Position numbers and translations under genes: made by a program. Below, one piece after another: positions 26,009 through 34,056 of a stretch of 64,000 nucleotides of DNA. Where the stretch lies: NCBI RefSeq assembly GCF_026341815.1, contig NZ_JAPENX010000001.1, positions 2,728,001-2,792,000 of the forward strand, given 5' to 3'. Position 1 is the stretch's first letter, and the number at the start of each line of letters is the position of its first letter. The DNA is from Streptomyces sp. NBC_00572. GTDB taxonomy: Bacteria > Actinomycetota > Actinomycetes > Streptomycetales > Streptomycetaceae. The notes beneath the pieces were generated by a model. That model worked only from the letters and a program-made list of their open reading frames with translations, did no database searches and was not told where the DNA came from.

Positions 26009-27072
26009 CAGCTTCCCGCCTCCCACTGCAGCCGCGCCACCGCGTCCAGGACCCGGTCCACGCCCGGCAGATGGTGCCGTTCCAGCATGGGCGGCGGGTA
26101 CGGGATGTCGAAGCCCGCGACACGCAGCACCGGCGCCTCCAGATGGTGGAAGCAGCGCTCGGTCACGCGCGCGGCGATCTCCGCGCCGGGGCCGCCGAAG
26201 CCGGTCGACTCGTGGACGACGACCGCGCGGCCGGTGCGCCGCACCGAGGCGCTGACGGTCTCGTCGTCGAAGGGCACGAGCGAGCGCAGGTCGACGACCT
26301 CCAGGTCCCAGCCCTCGGCCTGCGCGGCCTCCGCCGCCTCCAGGCAGACGGGCACGGAGGGACCGTAGGTGATCAGGGTGGCGCCGGTGCCCCGCCGCCG
26401 TACGACGGCCTTCCCGATCGGCTCCACGGGCGCGGGCGCCTCGGGGGACCAGTCGGACTTGGACCAGTAGAGCCGCTTGGGCTCCAGGAAGACCACCGGG
26501 TCGTCGGAGGCGATGGCCGCGCGCAGCAGCCCGTAGGCGTCCTCGACGGTGGCCGGGGTGACGACGTGCAGTCCGGGGGTGGCCATGTAGTAGGCCTCGG
26601 AGGAGTCGCTGTGGTGCTCGACGCCGCCGATCCCGCCGCCGTACGGGACACGGATGACGATCGGCATCGGCATCGCGCCGCGCGTCCGGTTCCGCATCTT
26701 CGCCACGTGGGAGATCAGCTGCTCGAACGCCGGGTAGGCGAACGCGTCGAACTGCATCTCGACGACCGGCCGCAGGCCGTACATGGCCATGCCGACGGCC
26801 GCGCCGAGGATGCCGGCCTCGGCCAGCGGGGTGTCGGTGCAGCGGTCCTCGCCGAACTCCTTGGCGAGCCCGTCGGTGACCCGGAAGACCCCGCCGAGGG
26901 TGCCGACGTCCTCGCCCATCACATGGACGGTCGGGTCCTCCGCCATCGCGTCGCGCATGGCGCGCTGGAGCGCCTGCGCCATCGTGGCGGGCTTGGCCTT
27001 GCCGGTCCCGCCGGTCTTACCGGTGCTCGCGGCGGTCTTGTCCGCCGCGGGTCCGGTCGTCGCCGTCGTCAT
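26008..27072 (-). CDS. bkdB2: Branched-chain 2-oxoacid dehydrogenase E1 beta, cluster 2
   Basis: 354 residues; the first ~30 are a Thr/Gly/Lys-rich extension absent from BkdB1. The core has VMGEDVGTLGGVFRVTDGL, TPLAEAGILGAAVG, RVPYGGGIGGVEHHSD and VVDLRSLVPFD, all typical of the beta subunit. The start at ATG 27072 overlaps the bkdA2 stop as TGATG; a GTG one codon upstream is possible. Forms the alpha2-beta2 E1 with BkdA2. Confidence 0.92.
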   Translation of the reverse strand: MTTATTGPAADKTAASTGKTGGTGKAKPATMAQALQRAMRDAMAEDPTVHVMGEDVGTLGGVFRVTDGLAKEFGEDRCTDTPLAEAGILGAAVGMAMYGLRPVVEMQFDAFAYPAFEQLISHVAKMRNRTRGAMPMPIVIRVPYGGGIGGVEHHSDSSEAYYMATPGLHVVTPATVEDAYGLLRAAIASDDPVVFLEPKRLYWSKSDWSPEAPAPVEPIGKAVVRRRGTGATLITYGPSVPVCLEAAEAAQAEGWDLEVVDLRSLVPFDDETVSASVRRTGRAVVVHESTGFGGPGAEIAARVTERCFHHLEAPVLRVAGFDIPYPPPMLERHHLPGVDRVLDAVARLQWEAGS

Positions 27073-28223
27073 CACGCCTCACCCTCGGCTTCGAGCTCGG
27101 CGCGCAGCTGCGCCGCTTGTTCCCGCAGCTGCGTGGTCTGCTCCGCGTACACGTGCGAGAAGAGGTCCATCGGGTCGAGCACCGGGTCGGCGTTCATCCG
27201 CTCGCGCAGGTCGGCGGCCATCGTCTCGGCGGCCTCAGCCGCCGCCCGCTTGCCGTCCTCGTCGAGCAGGCCGCGCTCCGTCAGTTCCCGTTCGAGGATC
27301 AGGATCGGGTCGTGCGCCCGCCAGGTCTCGACCTCGCCGGCCGCGCGGTAGCGGGTGGCGTCGTCGGCGTTGGTGTGGGCGTCGATCCGGTACGTGATGG
27401 CCTCGACGAGGGTGGGGCCGCCGCCGCGCCGGGCGCGGGCCACGGCCTCGGTCAGCACCTGGTGGACGGCCACCGCGTCGTTGCCGTCGACCAGCCGGCC
27501 CGGCATCCCGTATCCGACGGCCTTGTGCGCCAGGGAGGGGGCGGCGGTCTGCTTGGCCAGCGGAACGGAGATCGCGAAGCCGTTGTTCTGCACGAAGAAG
27601 ACCACGGGGGCCTGCCACACGGCCGCGAAGTTCAGCGCCTCGTGGAAGTCGCCCTCGCTGGTGCCGCCGTCGCCGACCATGGCGAGGGCGACCACGTCGT
27701 CGCCCTTGAGCCGGGCGGCGTGGGCGAGGCCCACCGCGTGCGGGAGCTGGGTGGCCAGTGGGGTGCAGAGCGGCGCGATGCGGTGCTCGTGCGGGTCGTA
27801 CCCGGTGTGCCAGTCGCCGCGCAGCAGGGTCAGGGCCTGCACGGGGTCGAGGCCGCGGGCGACGGCCGCCAGGGTGTCGCGGTACGAGGGGAAGAGCCAG
27901 TCCCGCTCCTCCAGGGCGAGGGCGGCGGCGATCTCGCCCGCCTCCTGCCCGGTGGTCGACGGGTACACGGCGAGCCGGCCCTGCTTGGTGAGGGCGGTGG
28001 CCTGCGTGTTGTACCGGCGGCCGCGGATCAGCTCCGCGTAGAGCCGGAGCAGCAGCGCGGGGTCGGCGTCGGCCACGGCGTCCGTGCCGAGCACGCGCAG
28101 CGGCTCGGCGTCGGGCAGCAGCGGGGCGGGGTCGGTACGCGGCTGCCACGCCGGCGGCGGGGTGGGCCGGTAGGCGGAAATGGCACCGGGCGGCTCTTGG
28201 ACTGTCGAACTGCGCTGTTGCAA
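27072..28223 (-). CDS. bkdA2: Branched-chain 2-oxoacid dehydrogenase E1 alpha, cluster 2
   Basis: 383 residues. Thiamine-diphosphate motif MVGDGGTSEGD to QNNGFAIS; the phospho-loop equivalent YRIDAHTNADDATRYR. The TTG at 28223 is preferred because AGGAGGT lies seven bases upstream; an in-frame GTG at 28232 overlaps that site and longer extensions run into the promoter. First gene of bkdA2-B2-C2, divergent from bkdR. A PaaR-like operator and two DnaA-box-like sequences lie in the gap between them. Confidence 0.9.
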   Translation of the reverse strand: MQQRSSTVQEPPGAISAYRPTPPPAWQPRTDPAPLLPDAEPLRVLGTDAVADADPALLLRLYAELIRGRRYNTQATALTKQGRLAVYPSTTGQEAGEIAAALALEERDWLFPSYRDTLAAVARGLDPVQALTLLRGDWHTGYDPHEHRIAPLCTPLATQLPHAVGLAHAARLKGDDVVALAMVGDGGTSEGDFHEALNFAAVWQAPVVFFVQNNGFAISVPLAKQTAAPSLAHKAVGYGMPGRLVDGNDAVAVHQVLTEAVARARRGGGPTLVEAITYRIDAHTNADDATRYRAAGEVETWRAHDPILILERELTERGLLDEDGKRAAAEAAETMAADLRERMNADPVLDPMDLFSHVYAEQTTQLREQAAQLRAELEAEGEA

Positions 28224-28294
28224 CGAGTCCACCTCCTCGTGGGAGCGGGCATAAGACCCGAAGGCGGGTGGCGCGAGTGTGGCGCGCCTCACCT

Positions 28295-28308
28295 ACCGAT
28301 TGTTCGGT
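28295..28308. promoter_or_regulatory. PaaR-like operator, copy A (bkdA2/bkdR)
   Basis: ACCGATTGTTCGGT: perfect 5-bp inverted arms ACCGA/TCGGT with four-base spacer. It matches sites B (31495) and C (36243) except for one central base and resembles the ACCG-NN-CG-NN-CGGT core known for the TetR-type PaaR of corynebacteria. It lies between the two divergent starts. Confidence 0.6.
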
Positions 28309-28336
28309 CGTGGAGGCATTTTGGCTACAGGCACCT

Positions 28337-28370
28337 CCAGCCTGTGGACAAACGGTTCTCCACAGCCTGG
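28337..28370. promoter_or_regulatory. 12-bp inverted repeat containing two DnaA-box-like sequences
   Basis: CCAGCCTGTGGA at 28337-28348 and TCCACAGCCTGG at 28359-28370 are inverted copies with one mismatch. Within them TGTGGACAA (28343-28351) is the reverse of the Streptomyces DnaA box TTGTCCACA, and TTCTCCACA (28356-28364) is one base off. It lies 40-70 bases upstream of bkdR, where it could also be an Lrp-type site. Confidence 0.45.
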
Positions 28371-28409
28371 TATATGTGCAGGTCGTCCACCGGAGAGAGG
28401 CGGGGGGAC

Positions 28410-29000
28410 ATGGCGGATGAACAAATGGCCGTCGACCGGAACGAGGTTCCGGACGACGACGAGGGCGGCGCGCTCGGCGGGACCGGGAACGAGGTGCCCG
28501 GCGAGGCACTGAGCGCCCCGGTCGGCATGCCGACGGGCGCGCTTCCGGCACGCCCTCTGGACGCGATCGACCGCGACATCCTGCGGTTGCTGCAAACGGA
28601 CGGGCGCGCCTCGGTACGCTCCGTGGCCGAGCGGGTGCACGTCTCCCGGGCCAACGCCTACGCGCGCATCAACCGGCTCATCGACGACGGGGTGATCCGC
28701 GGTTTCAGCGCCCGGGTCAACCACGAGCGGGCGGGCCACGGAGCCTCCGCCTACATCACGCTCAAGATCGTCCAGAACTCCTGGCGCACGGTCCGCGAGC
28801 AGCTCAAGACGCTGCCGGGCGCCACACACATAGCGCTGGTCAGCGGGGATTTCGACGTCCTGCTGCTCGTCCACACGCCGGACAACCGGACCCTGCGCGA
28901 GCTGGTCCTCACCCGGCTCCAGTCGATCCCGGAGGTGCTGTCCACGCGCACGCTGCTGGTCTTCGAGGAGACGGACCTCAACAACGATCCACGCGCCTGA
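28410..29000 (+). CDS. bkdR: Lrp/AsnC-family regulator BkdR
   Basis: 196 residues from the ATG at 28410 (GGCGGGGGG upstream). An acidic/Gly-rich leader of ~45 residues precedes the Lrp HTH (LDAIDRDILRLLQTDGRASV ... VHVSRANAYARINRLIDDGV). The C-terminal ~90 residues form the RAM ligand domain, with HIALVSGDFDVLLLVHT the typical Gly-Asp-(Phe/Tyr)-Asp stretch. Divergence from bkdA2 fits a branched-chain amino-acid sensor for the bkd genes; from memory, a Streptomyces Lrp-type BkdR of this kind has been described. The long leader is atypical for Lrp proteins. Confidence 0.85.
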   Translation: MADEQMAVDRNEVPDDDEGGALGGTGNEVPGEALSAPVGMPTGALPARPLDAIDRDILRLLQTDGRASVRSVAERVHVSRANAYARINRLIDDGVIRGFSARVNHERAGHGASAYITLKIVQNSWRTVREQLKTLPGATHIALVSGDFDVLLLVHTPDNRTLRELVLTRLQSIPEVLSTRTLLVFEETDLNNDPRA

Positions 29001-29106
29001 GGGCCGCCCCGGGCGCGGCCCGGGACGACCCTCAGCAGGCCTCGGCAGATGCCCGGCAGCCCCGACAGATGCCCCTCAGGCCTCGGCAAGCCCACAGCAG
29101 CCGTCG

Positions 29107-29253
29107 CAGCCCACAGCGGGCCGTCCGCAGCCCACAGCGGGCCGTCCGCAGCCCACAGCGGGCCGTCCGCAGCCCACAGCGGGCCGTCCGCAGCCCACAG
29201 CGGGCCGTCCGCAGCCCACAGCGGGCCGTCCGCAGCCCTCAGCGGGCCGTCCG
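29107..29253. repeat. Seven tandem 21-bp repeats at the 3' end of the TetR gene
   Basis: Six identical copies of CAGCCCACAGCGGGCCGTCC plus G occupy 29107-29232; the seventh (29233-29253) differs by one base, CCCTCAGC for CCCACAGC. A decayed 19-base copy precedes the array. That single difference creates the stop codon of the TetR gene (minus strand TGA at 29241-29239). In all other copies the same frame reads through as a seven-residue unit AADGPLW. The array fills the gap between converging bkdR and tetR. Confidence 0.9.
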
Positions 29254-29832
29254 CAGCCCGTCGAAGGCCAGGTGCGCGACGGTCTGGGCGAGCTGCTCGC
29301 GCTCCGCCGGCGCGTCCGGATGCGGCCGGTACCACTCGACGAGCGAGTTGATCATGCCGAAGAGCAGCCGGGTCGCGAGCCGGATGTCCACATCGGCCCG
29401 CAGGTCTCCCTCCTCCGCGGCGGCCTTGAGCAGGTCGGCCACCTTGTGGTCGAACTCGCGCCGCCGCTCCATGGCCCACCGCTCGGTGGCCGTGTTGCCG
29501 CGCACCCGCAGCAGCAGCGTCACGTACGGCAGCTCCGCGATCAGCACCTCGACCGTGCGGCGGGTGACGTACTCGACCCGCTCGACGGCCCGGCCCCGCA
29601 CCGCGTCCGGCTCGCCGAGGATCCCGAAGAGCCCGTCGAGCGCCCGGCTGACCGCCCGCCGCAGCAGGTCCTCCTTGCCGGCCACGTGGTGGTAGATCGA
29701 CGACTTGGAGATCCCGGCCGCCTTGGACAGGTGCTCCATGGAGGTGCCGTCGTAGCCGCGCTCGTTGAAGACCCGCACGGCCACCGAGAGCAGCGTCTCG
29801 GGGGTGTAGGTGTCGCGCTTGGCGGTGGTCAT
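29239..29832 (-). CDS. TetR-family regulator, likely PaaR-like
   Basis: 197 residues. TetR HTH at ~10-55 (PETLLSVAVRVFNERGYDGTSMEHLSKAAG, ISKSSIYHHVAGKEDLLRRA). The C-terminal ligand domain (~80-190) resembles the acyl-CoA-responsive branch. The ATG overlaps the paaH stop by four bases, so it is co-transcribed with paaH from the promoter that carries operator copy B. Together with copies A and C this suggests control of paa and bkd2, released by phenylacetyl-CoA or another acyl-CoA; this is inference. The C-terminal GLRTAR and stop lie in the last copy of the 21-bp repeat array. Confidence 0.8.
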   Translation of the reverse strand: MTTAKRDTYTPETLLSVAVRVFNERGYDGTSMEHLSKAAGISKSSIYHHVAGKEDLLRRAVSRALDGLFGILGEPDAVRGRAVERVEYVTRRTVEVLIAELPYVTLLLRVRGNTATERWAMERRREFDHKVADLLKAAAEEGDLRADVDIRLATRLLFGMINSLVEWYRPHPDAPAEREQLAQTVAHLAFDGLRTAR

Positions 29833-31439
29833 CGGGAGTCCTCCGCTTCCTCGGCGTACCCCCGGCGCATGAGGCCGACACCCGGCGCGTAGCGGCCGTT
29901 CGCATACCGCGAGTGCAGCTCCCTGAGCAGACCGCACGTGCGCCGGTAGCCGACCTTCCCGGCCCACTCCAGCGGTCCGGCGGGATAGTTGACCCCGAGC
30001 CGCATCGCCGTGTCCACGTCCTCCGCCGTCGCGACGCCCCGGTCGACCGCGTCGGCCGCGACATCGGCCAGCATGGCGACCGTACGGGCGACGATCATGC
30101 CGGGCACGTCCCCGATGACGGAGACCTTCTTGCCGAGCGCCTGGAAGAGCCCCACCGCCTCCGCGAGGATCTCGGGGTCGACGCCCTCGCGTGCCGACAG
30201 CACGATCCTGCTCGCGGCGGCGTAGTCGAGCGCGAGGTCGAAGTAGAGGATCTCCTCCTTGTGGTACTCGAAGGAGGACTCGCCGTCCGCGAGGCTGAGC
30301 TCGCCGCCGCACGGCAGCTTGATGTACCCGCCGTCGCCCTTCTTGCGCCGGACCGTGATCCCGGCCGCCTCGAAAAGCCCCACCAGCGGCTCCGCCGGTC
30401 CGAGATCGCCCCGGACGACGATCCGCTCGGGCGCCGTCGCCGGCGCCGCCGTGTGCGGCTCGGGCCGCTCGGCGCCCTCCGCGTACGGGAACCAGCCCTG
30501 GCCCGTCTTGCGGCCGAGCCGCCCCGACTCCACGAGCCGCCGCTGCGCGAGCGAGGGCGTGAACTTCGGGTCCTGGTAGAAGGACTCCCAGACGGAGCGG
30601 GTGACGGCCTCGTTCACGTCCTGGCCGATGAGGTCGGTCAGCTCGAACGGGCCCATCTTGAAGCCGCCGCACTCGCGCAGGGCCGCGTCGATGGTGGCCG
30701 GGTCGGCCGCGCCCTCCTCGAAGACCCGCAGCGCCTCCGCGTAGAAGGGGCGGGCGACCCGGTTCACGATGAAACCGGGGGTGTCCGCGCAGCGCACCGG
30801 GGTCTTGCCCCAGCCCTTCACCGTCTCGTACGCGCGCGTGGCGACGTCCGGCTCGGTGGCGAAGCCGCTGACGACCTCGACGAGGGGGAGCAGCGGCGCC
30901 GGGTTGAAGAAGTGCAGTCCGACGAACCGGCCGGGCAGCCGCAGGCCTCCCGCGATGGCGGTGACGGAGAGCGAGGAGGTGTTGGTGGCGAGGACGGTGT
31001 CGTCGCCGACGACCTTCTCCAGGTCGGCGAAGAGCTGCTGCTTGACGGGCAGCAGCTCGACGATCGCCTCGACGACGAGCGCCGCGTCCGCGAGCTCCTC
31101 AAGGTCCCGTGCGGCGTACAGGCGGCCGACGGCCGCCTCGCGCGCGGTGGCGTCCAGGCGCCCCTTCTCGACGAGCCGGTCGAGGCGGGCGGTGAGGGCG
31201 GCCACGGCCTCCTCGGCGCGGCCCGGGGCGCTGTCGTAGAGGCGCACCGGGTGGCCGGCGACCAGGGCGACCTGGGCGATGCCCTGGCCCATGGTGCCCG
31301 TGCCGACGACGGCGACGGTACGGTCCGGCCCGACGGGCCCGAGGGCCCCTTCGGCTACGGCTTCTGCGGCTTCCACGGCGGCGGCAGGCTCACTGGCGGT
31401 CACGTCGTCGCTCCCCCTGACGGTCACGTTGGCGCTCAT
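29829..31439 (-). CDS. paaH: 3-hydroxyacyl-CoA dehydrogenase (PaaH)
   Basis: 536 residues from the ATG at 31439. NAD-binding Rossmann domain (~40-215) with VAVVGTGTMGQGIAQ; first 3HCDH C-domain (~218-315) with GFIVNRVARPFYAEA; second 3HCDH domain (~410-520) with GMIVARTVAMLADVAADAV. The duplicated C-domain is typical of PaaH/FadB-like enzymes that oxidise 3-hydroxyadipyl-CoA to 3-oxoadipyl-CoA late in phenylacetate breakdown. Operon with the TetR gene, divergent from paaN. A general beta-oxidation role is also possible. Confidence 0.85.
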   Translation of the reverse strand: MSANVTVRGSDDVTASEPAAAVEAAEAVAEGALGPVGPDRTVAVVGTGTMGQGIAQVALVAGHPVRLYDSAPGRAEEAVAALTARLDRLVEKGRLDATAREAAVGRLYAARDLEELADAALVVEAIVELLPVKQQLFADLEKVVGDDTVLATNTSSLSVTAIAGGLRLPGRFVGLHFFNPAPLLPLVEVVSGFATEPDVATRAYETVKGWGKTPVRCADTPGFIVNRVARPFYAEALRVFEEGAADPATIDAALRECGGFKMGPFELTDLIGQDVNEAVTRSVWESFYQDPKFTPSLAQRRLVESGRLGRKTGQGWFPYAEGAERPEPHTAAPATAPERIVVRGDLGPAEPLVGLFEAAGITVRRKKGDGGYIKLPCGGELSLADGESSFEYHKEEILYFDLALDYAAASRIVLSAREGVDPEILAEAVGLFQALGKKVSVIGDVPGMIVARTVAMLADVAADAVDRGVATAEDVDTAMRLGVNYPAGPLEWAGKVGYRRTCGLLRELHSRYANGRYAPGVGLMRRGYAEEAEDSR

Positions 31440-31494
31440 AGGAGTGATCCTCCCCGATGGGTTTTCCACAGGATCGACAGGCCCCCTTGTCCCG

Positions 31495-31508
31495 ACCGAT
31501 CGTTCGGT
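31495..31508. promoter_or_regulatory. PaaR-like operator, copy B (paaH/paaN)
   Basis: ACCGATCGTTCGGT between the divergent paaH (31439) and paaN (31564) starts. It fits ACCG-NN-CG-NN-CGGT exactly and is the reverse complement of copy C. The single site could control both promoters and so autoregulate the TetR gene. Confidence 0.7.
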
Positions 31509-31563
31509 TACTCTAACTCCGTACGTGTCTCCCTGCCCAGCTCGACGAGGAGTTGGTCCACCC

Positions 31564-33261
31564 ATGGCCACCGCTCTGCCGACCACCGACCGACTGGCCG
31601 AGAAGCACCGGTCCACGCTCGACCAGGCGCTCGACACCATCCGGACCCGTGCCTACTGGTCGCCGTACCCCGAGCACCCGAAGGCGTACGGGGAGGACGG
31701 CTCGCTCGACGCGGCGGCCGGCCTCGCCGCCCACCAGGCCCTGCTGAACACCCGCTTCGAGCTCGACCAGCCCGGCACGGACGGCTGGACCGGGGGCGAG
31801 ACCTCGCCGTACGGCCCCGAGCTCGGCATCGAGTACCCGCACGCCGACATCGACGTCCTGCTCCCCGCGATGCGCGCGGGCATGGGCGCCTGGCGCGACG
31901 CCGGGGCCGAGACCCGCGCCCTGGTCTGTCTGGAGATCCTCGCCCGGATCTCCGCCCGCACCCACGAGTTCGCCCACGCCGTCATGCACACCAGCGGCCA
32001 GGCGTTCATGATGGCGTTCCAGGCCGGCGGCCCGCACGCCCAGGACCGCGGCCTGGAGGCCGTGGCGTACGCGTACGCGGAGCAGACCCGCACCCCCGCC
32101 GGCCGGGCCGACTGGTCCAAGCCGCAGGGCAAGCGCGACCCCCTGGAGCTGAGCAAGGAGTTCACCCCGGTCGGCCGCGGCATCGCCCTGGTGATCGGCT
32201 GCAACACCTTCCCCACGTGGAACGGCTACCCGGGCCTGTTCGCCTCCCTCGCCACCGGCAACCCGGTCCTGGTCAAGCCCCACCCGCGCGCGGTGCTCCC
32301 GCTCGCGCTGACCGTCCAGGTCGCCCGTGAGGTGCTCGCCGAGTCCGGCTTCGACCCGAACCTGGTCGCGCTCGCCGTCGAGCGGCCGGGCGAGGGCATC
32401 GCCAAGACCCTGGCCGTGCGCCCCGAGATCCGGATCATCGACTACACCGGCTCGACCGCCTTCGGCGACTGGCTGGAGGCCAACGCCCGCCAGGCGCAGG
32501 TCTACACCGAGAAGGCCGGCGTCAACACGGTGGTGGTCGACTCCACCGACAACTACAAGGGGATGCTCGCCAACCTGGCCTTCTCGCTGTCCCTGTACAG
32601 CGGCCAGATGTGCACCACCCCGCAGAACCTGCTGATCCCCCGCGACGGCATCACCACCGACCAGGGCCCCAAGTCGTACGACGAGGTCGTCGCCGACCTC
32701 GCCGCGGCGGTCGGCGGCCTGCTGGGCGACGACGCCCGGGCGAACGGCCTGCTCGGCGCGCTGGTCAACCCGGACGTGAAGGCGCGTCTGGAGGCCGCCG
32801 CCGGTCTCGGCGAGGTGGCGCTCGCCTCCCGCGAGGTGGCCAACCCGGACTTCCCGGACGCGGTGGTCCGTACGCCGGTCATCGTGAAGCTGGACGGCTC
32901 CAAGCCCGACGCGGACGCCGCGTACTTCTCGGAGTGCTTCGGCCCGGTCTCCTTCGCCGTCTCGGTGGACTCCACCGACGACGCCCTGGAGCTGCTGCGG
33001 CGCACCGTCCGGGAGAAGGGCGCCATGACGGTCGGGGCCTACACGACCTCGGCGGACACCGAGCGCGCGGTGGAGGAGGTCTGCCTGGAGGAGTCGGCCC
33101 AGCTCTCGCTGAACCTCACGGGCGGGGTCTACGTGAACCAGACGGCCGCGTTCTCCGACTTCCACGGCTCCGGCGGCAACCCGGCGGCGAACGCCGCCCT
33201 GTGCGACGGCGCCTTCGTCTCCAACCGCTTCCGGGTGGTGGAGGTCCGCCGCCAGGCCTGA
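31564..33261 (+). CDS. paaN: Phenylacetate degradation aldehyde dehydrogenase PaaN
   Basis: 565 residues from the ATG at 31564 with GAGGAG upstream. An aldehyde-dehydrogenase-fold protein with the actinobacterial PaaN layout and no MaoC hydratase domain. Active cysteine in LYSGQMCTTPQNLL; NAD-binding stretch IDYTGSTAFGDWLE. It should oxidise the ring-opened semialdehyde-CoA of the pathway. Because it lacks the hydratase half of PaaZ, a separate oxepin-CoA hydrolase must be supplied from elsewhere. A strong hairpin follows the stop. Confidence 0.88.
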   Translation: MATALPTTDRLAEKHRSTLDQALDTIRTRAYWSPYPEHPKAYGEDGSLDAAAGLAAHQALLNTRFELDQPGTDGWTGGETSPYGPELGIEYPHADIDVLLPAMRAGMGAWRDAGAETRALVCLEILARISARTHEFAHAVMHTSGQAFMMAFQAGGPHAQDRGLEAVAYAYAEQTRTPAGRADWSKPQGKRDPLELSKEFTPVGRGIALVIGCNTFPTWNGYPGLFASLATGNPVLVKPHPRAVLPLALTVQVAREVLAESGFDPNLVALAVERPGEGIAKTLAVRPEIRIIDYTGSTAFGDWLEANARQAQVYTEKAGVNTVVVDSTDNYKGMLANLAFSLSLYSGQMCTTPQNLLIPRDGITTDQGPKSYDEVVADLAAAVGGLLGDDARANGLLGALVNPDVKARLEAAAGLGEVALASREVANPDFPDAVVRTPVIVKLDGSKPDADAAYFSECFGPVSFAVSVDSTDDALELLRRTVREKGAMTVGAYTTSADTERAVEEVCLEESAQLSLNLTGGVYVNQTAAFSDFHGSGGNPAANAALCDGAFVSNRFRVVEVRRQA

Positions 33262-33271
33262 GGCACGCACG

Positions 33272-33297
33272 CGTGGAGGCCCCTCGGGGCCTCCACG
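33272..33297. terminator. Terminator between paaN and the SpoU methyltransferase
   Basis: Twelve-base complementary arms (33272-33283 with 33286-33297), effectively an 11-bp stem with a CTCG-like loop, between converging genes. Confidence 0.75.
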
Positions 33298-33354
33298 TAT
33301 CGCCTACGCCCTCACGTCACCAGGACCTGTCCGGCCCTGATCCGCCGGACGGGC

Positions 33355-34056
33355 TCAGGGACTCTCGATCTCCGCGTAGCGCTGCACCCATGCGTGCATG
33401 GCGATGGCGGCGGCCGCTCCCGCGTTGATCGAGCGGGTCGAGCCGAACTGGGCGATCGAGCAGACCATCTCCACGTGCGCGCGGGCCTCCTCGGTGAGTC
33501 CCGGGCCCTCCTGCCCGAAGAGCAGCACGCAGCGGCGGGGCAGCACGGTCCGCTCCAGCGGCACGGCGCCCGGCAGGTTGTCGATCCCGATGACGGGGAT
33601 GCCCTCGGCCGCCGCCCACGAGGTCAGCGACTCGGTGTCCGGATGGTGCCGGACGTGCTGATAGCGGTCGGTGACCATGGCGCCGCGCCGGTTCCAGCGC
33701 CGCCGGCCCACGATGTGGACCTCCTTCGCCAGGAACGCGTTGGCCGTCCGTACCACCGAACCGATGTTGAAGTCGTGACCCCAGTTCTCCACGGCCACAT
33801 GGAAGTCGTGGCGGCGGGTGTCCAGGTCGGCGACGACCGCCTCCCGCGTCCAGTACCGGTAGCGGTCCACGACGTTGCGCCGGTCGCCGCCGGCGAGCAG
33901 CTCGGGGTCGTACCGCTCGCCCTCGGGCCACGGCTCCGCGTGCGGTCCGACGCCGATCTCGGGGCCGAAGCCCTCGTCGTACTGGACCGGCTCGACGGCC
34001 TCGGCTCCCGCTTCGGCCACGGTCTCGGGCGCTGCCTTCTCTTCGGTGGTGCTCAC
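33355..34056 (-). CDS. SpoU/TrmH-family RNA 2'-O-methyltransferase
   Basis: 233 residues. The SPOUT knot methyltransferase core (~85-230) has motif 1 ENWGHDFNIGSVVRTANAF, motif 2 CVLLFGQEGPGLT and motif 3 STRSINAGAAAAIAMHAW, all intact; the N-terminal ~60 residues are an acidic extension. It methylates tRNA or rRNA riboses; the exact nucleotide cannot be told. The GTG start overlaps the stop of the HTTM gene as GTGA, an unexpected operon partner for a membrane enzyme. Confidence 0.88.
   Translation of the reverse strand: MSTTEEKAAPETVAEAGAEAVEPVQYDEGFGPEIGVGPHAEPWPEGERYDPELLAGGDRRNVVDRYRYWTREAVVADLDTRRHDFHVAVENWGHDFNIGSVVRTANAFLAKEVHIVGRRRWNRRGAMVTDRYQHVRHHPDTESLTSWAAAEGIPVIGIDNLPGAVPLERTVLPRRCVLLFGQEGPGLTEEARAHVEMVCSIAQFGSTRSINAGAAAAIAMHAWVQRYAEIESP

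Noticed and set aside
29107..29253. CRISPR-like array
   Set aside because: The units are directly adjacent with no spacers and lie at a gene 3' end; no cas genes are present.
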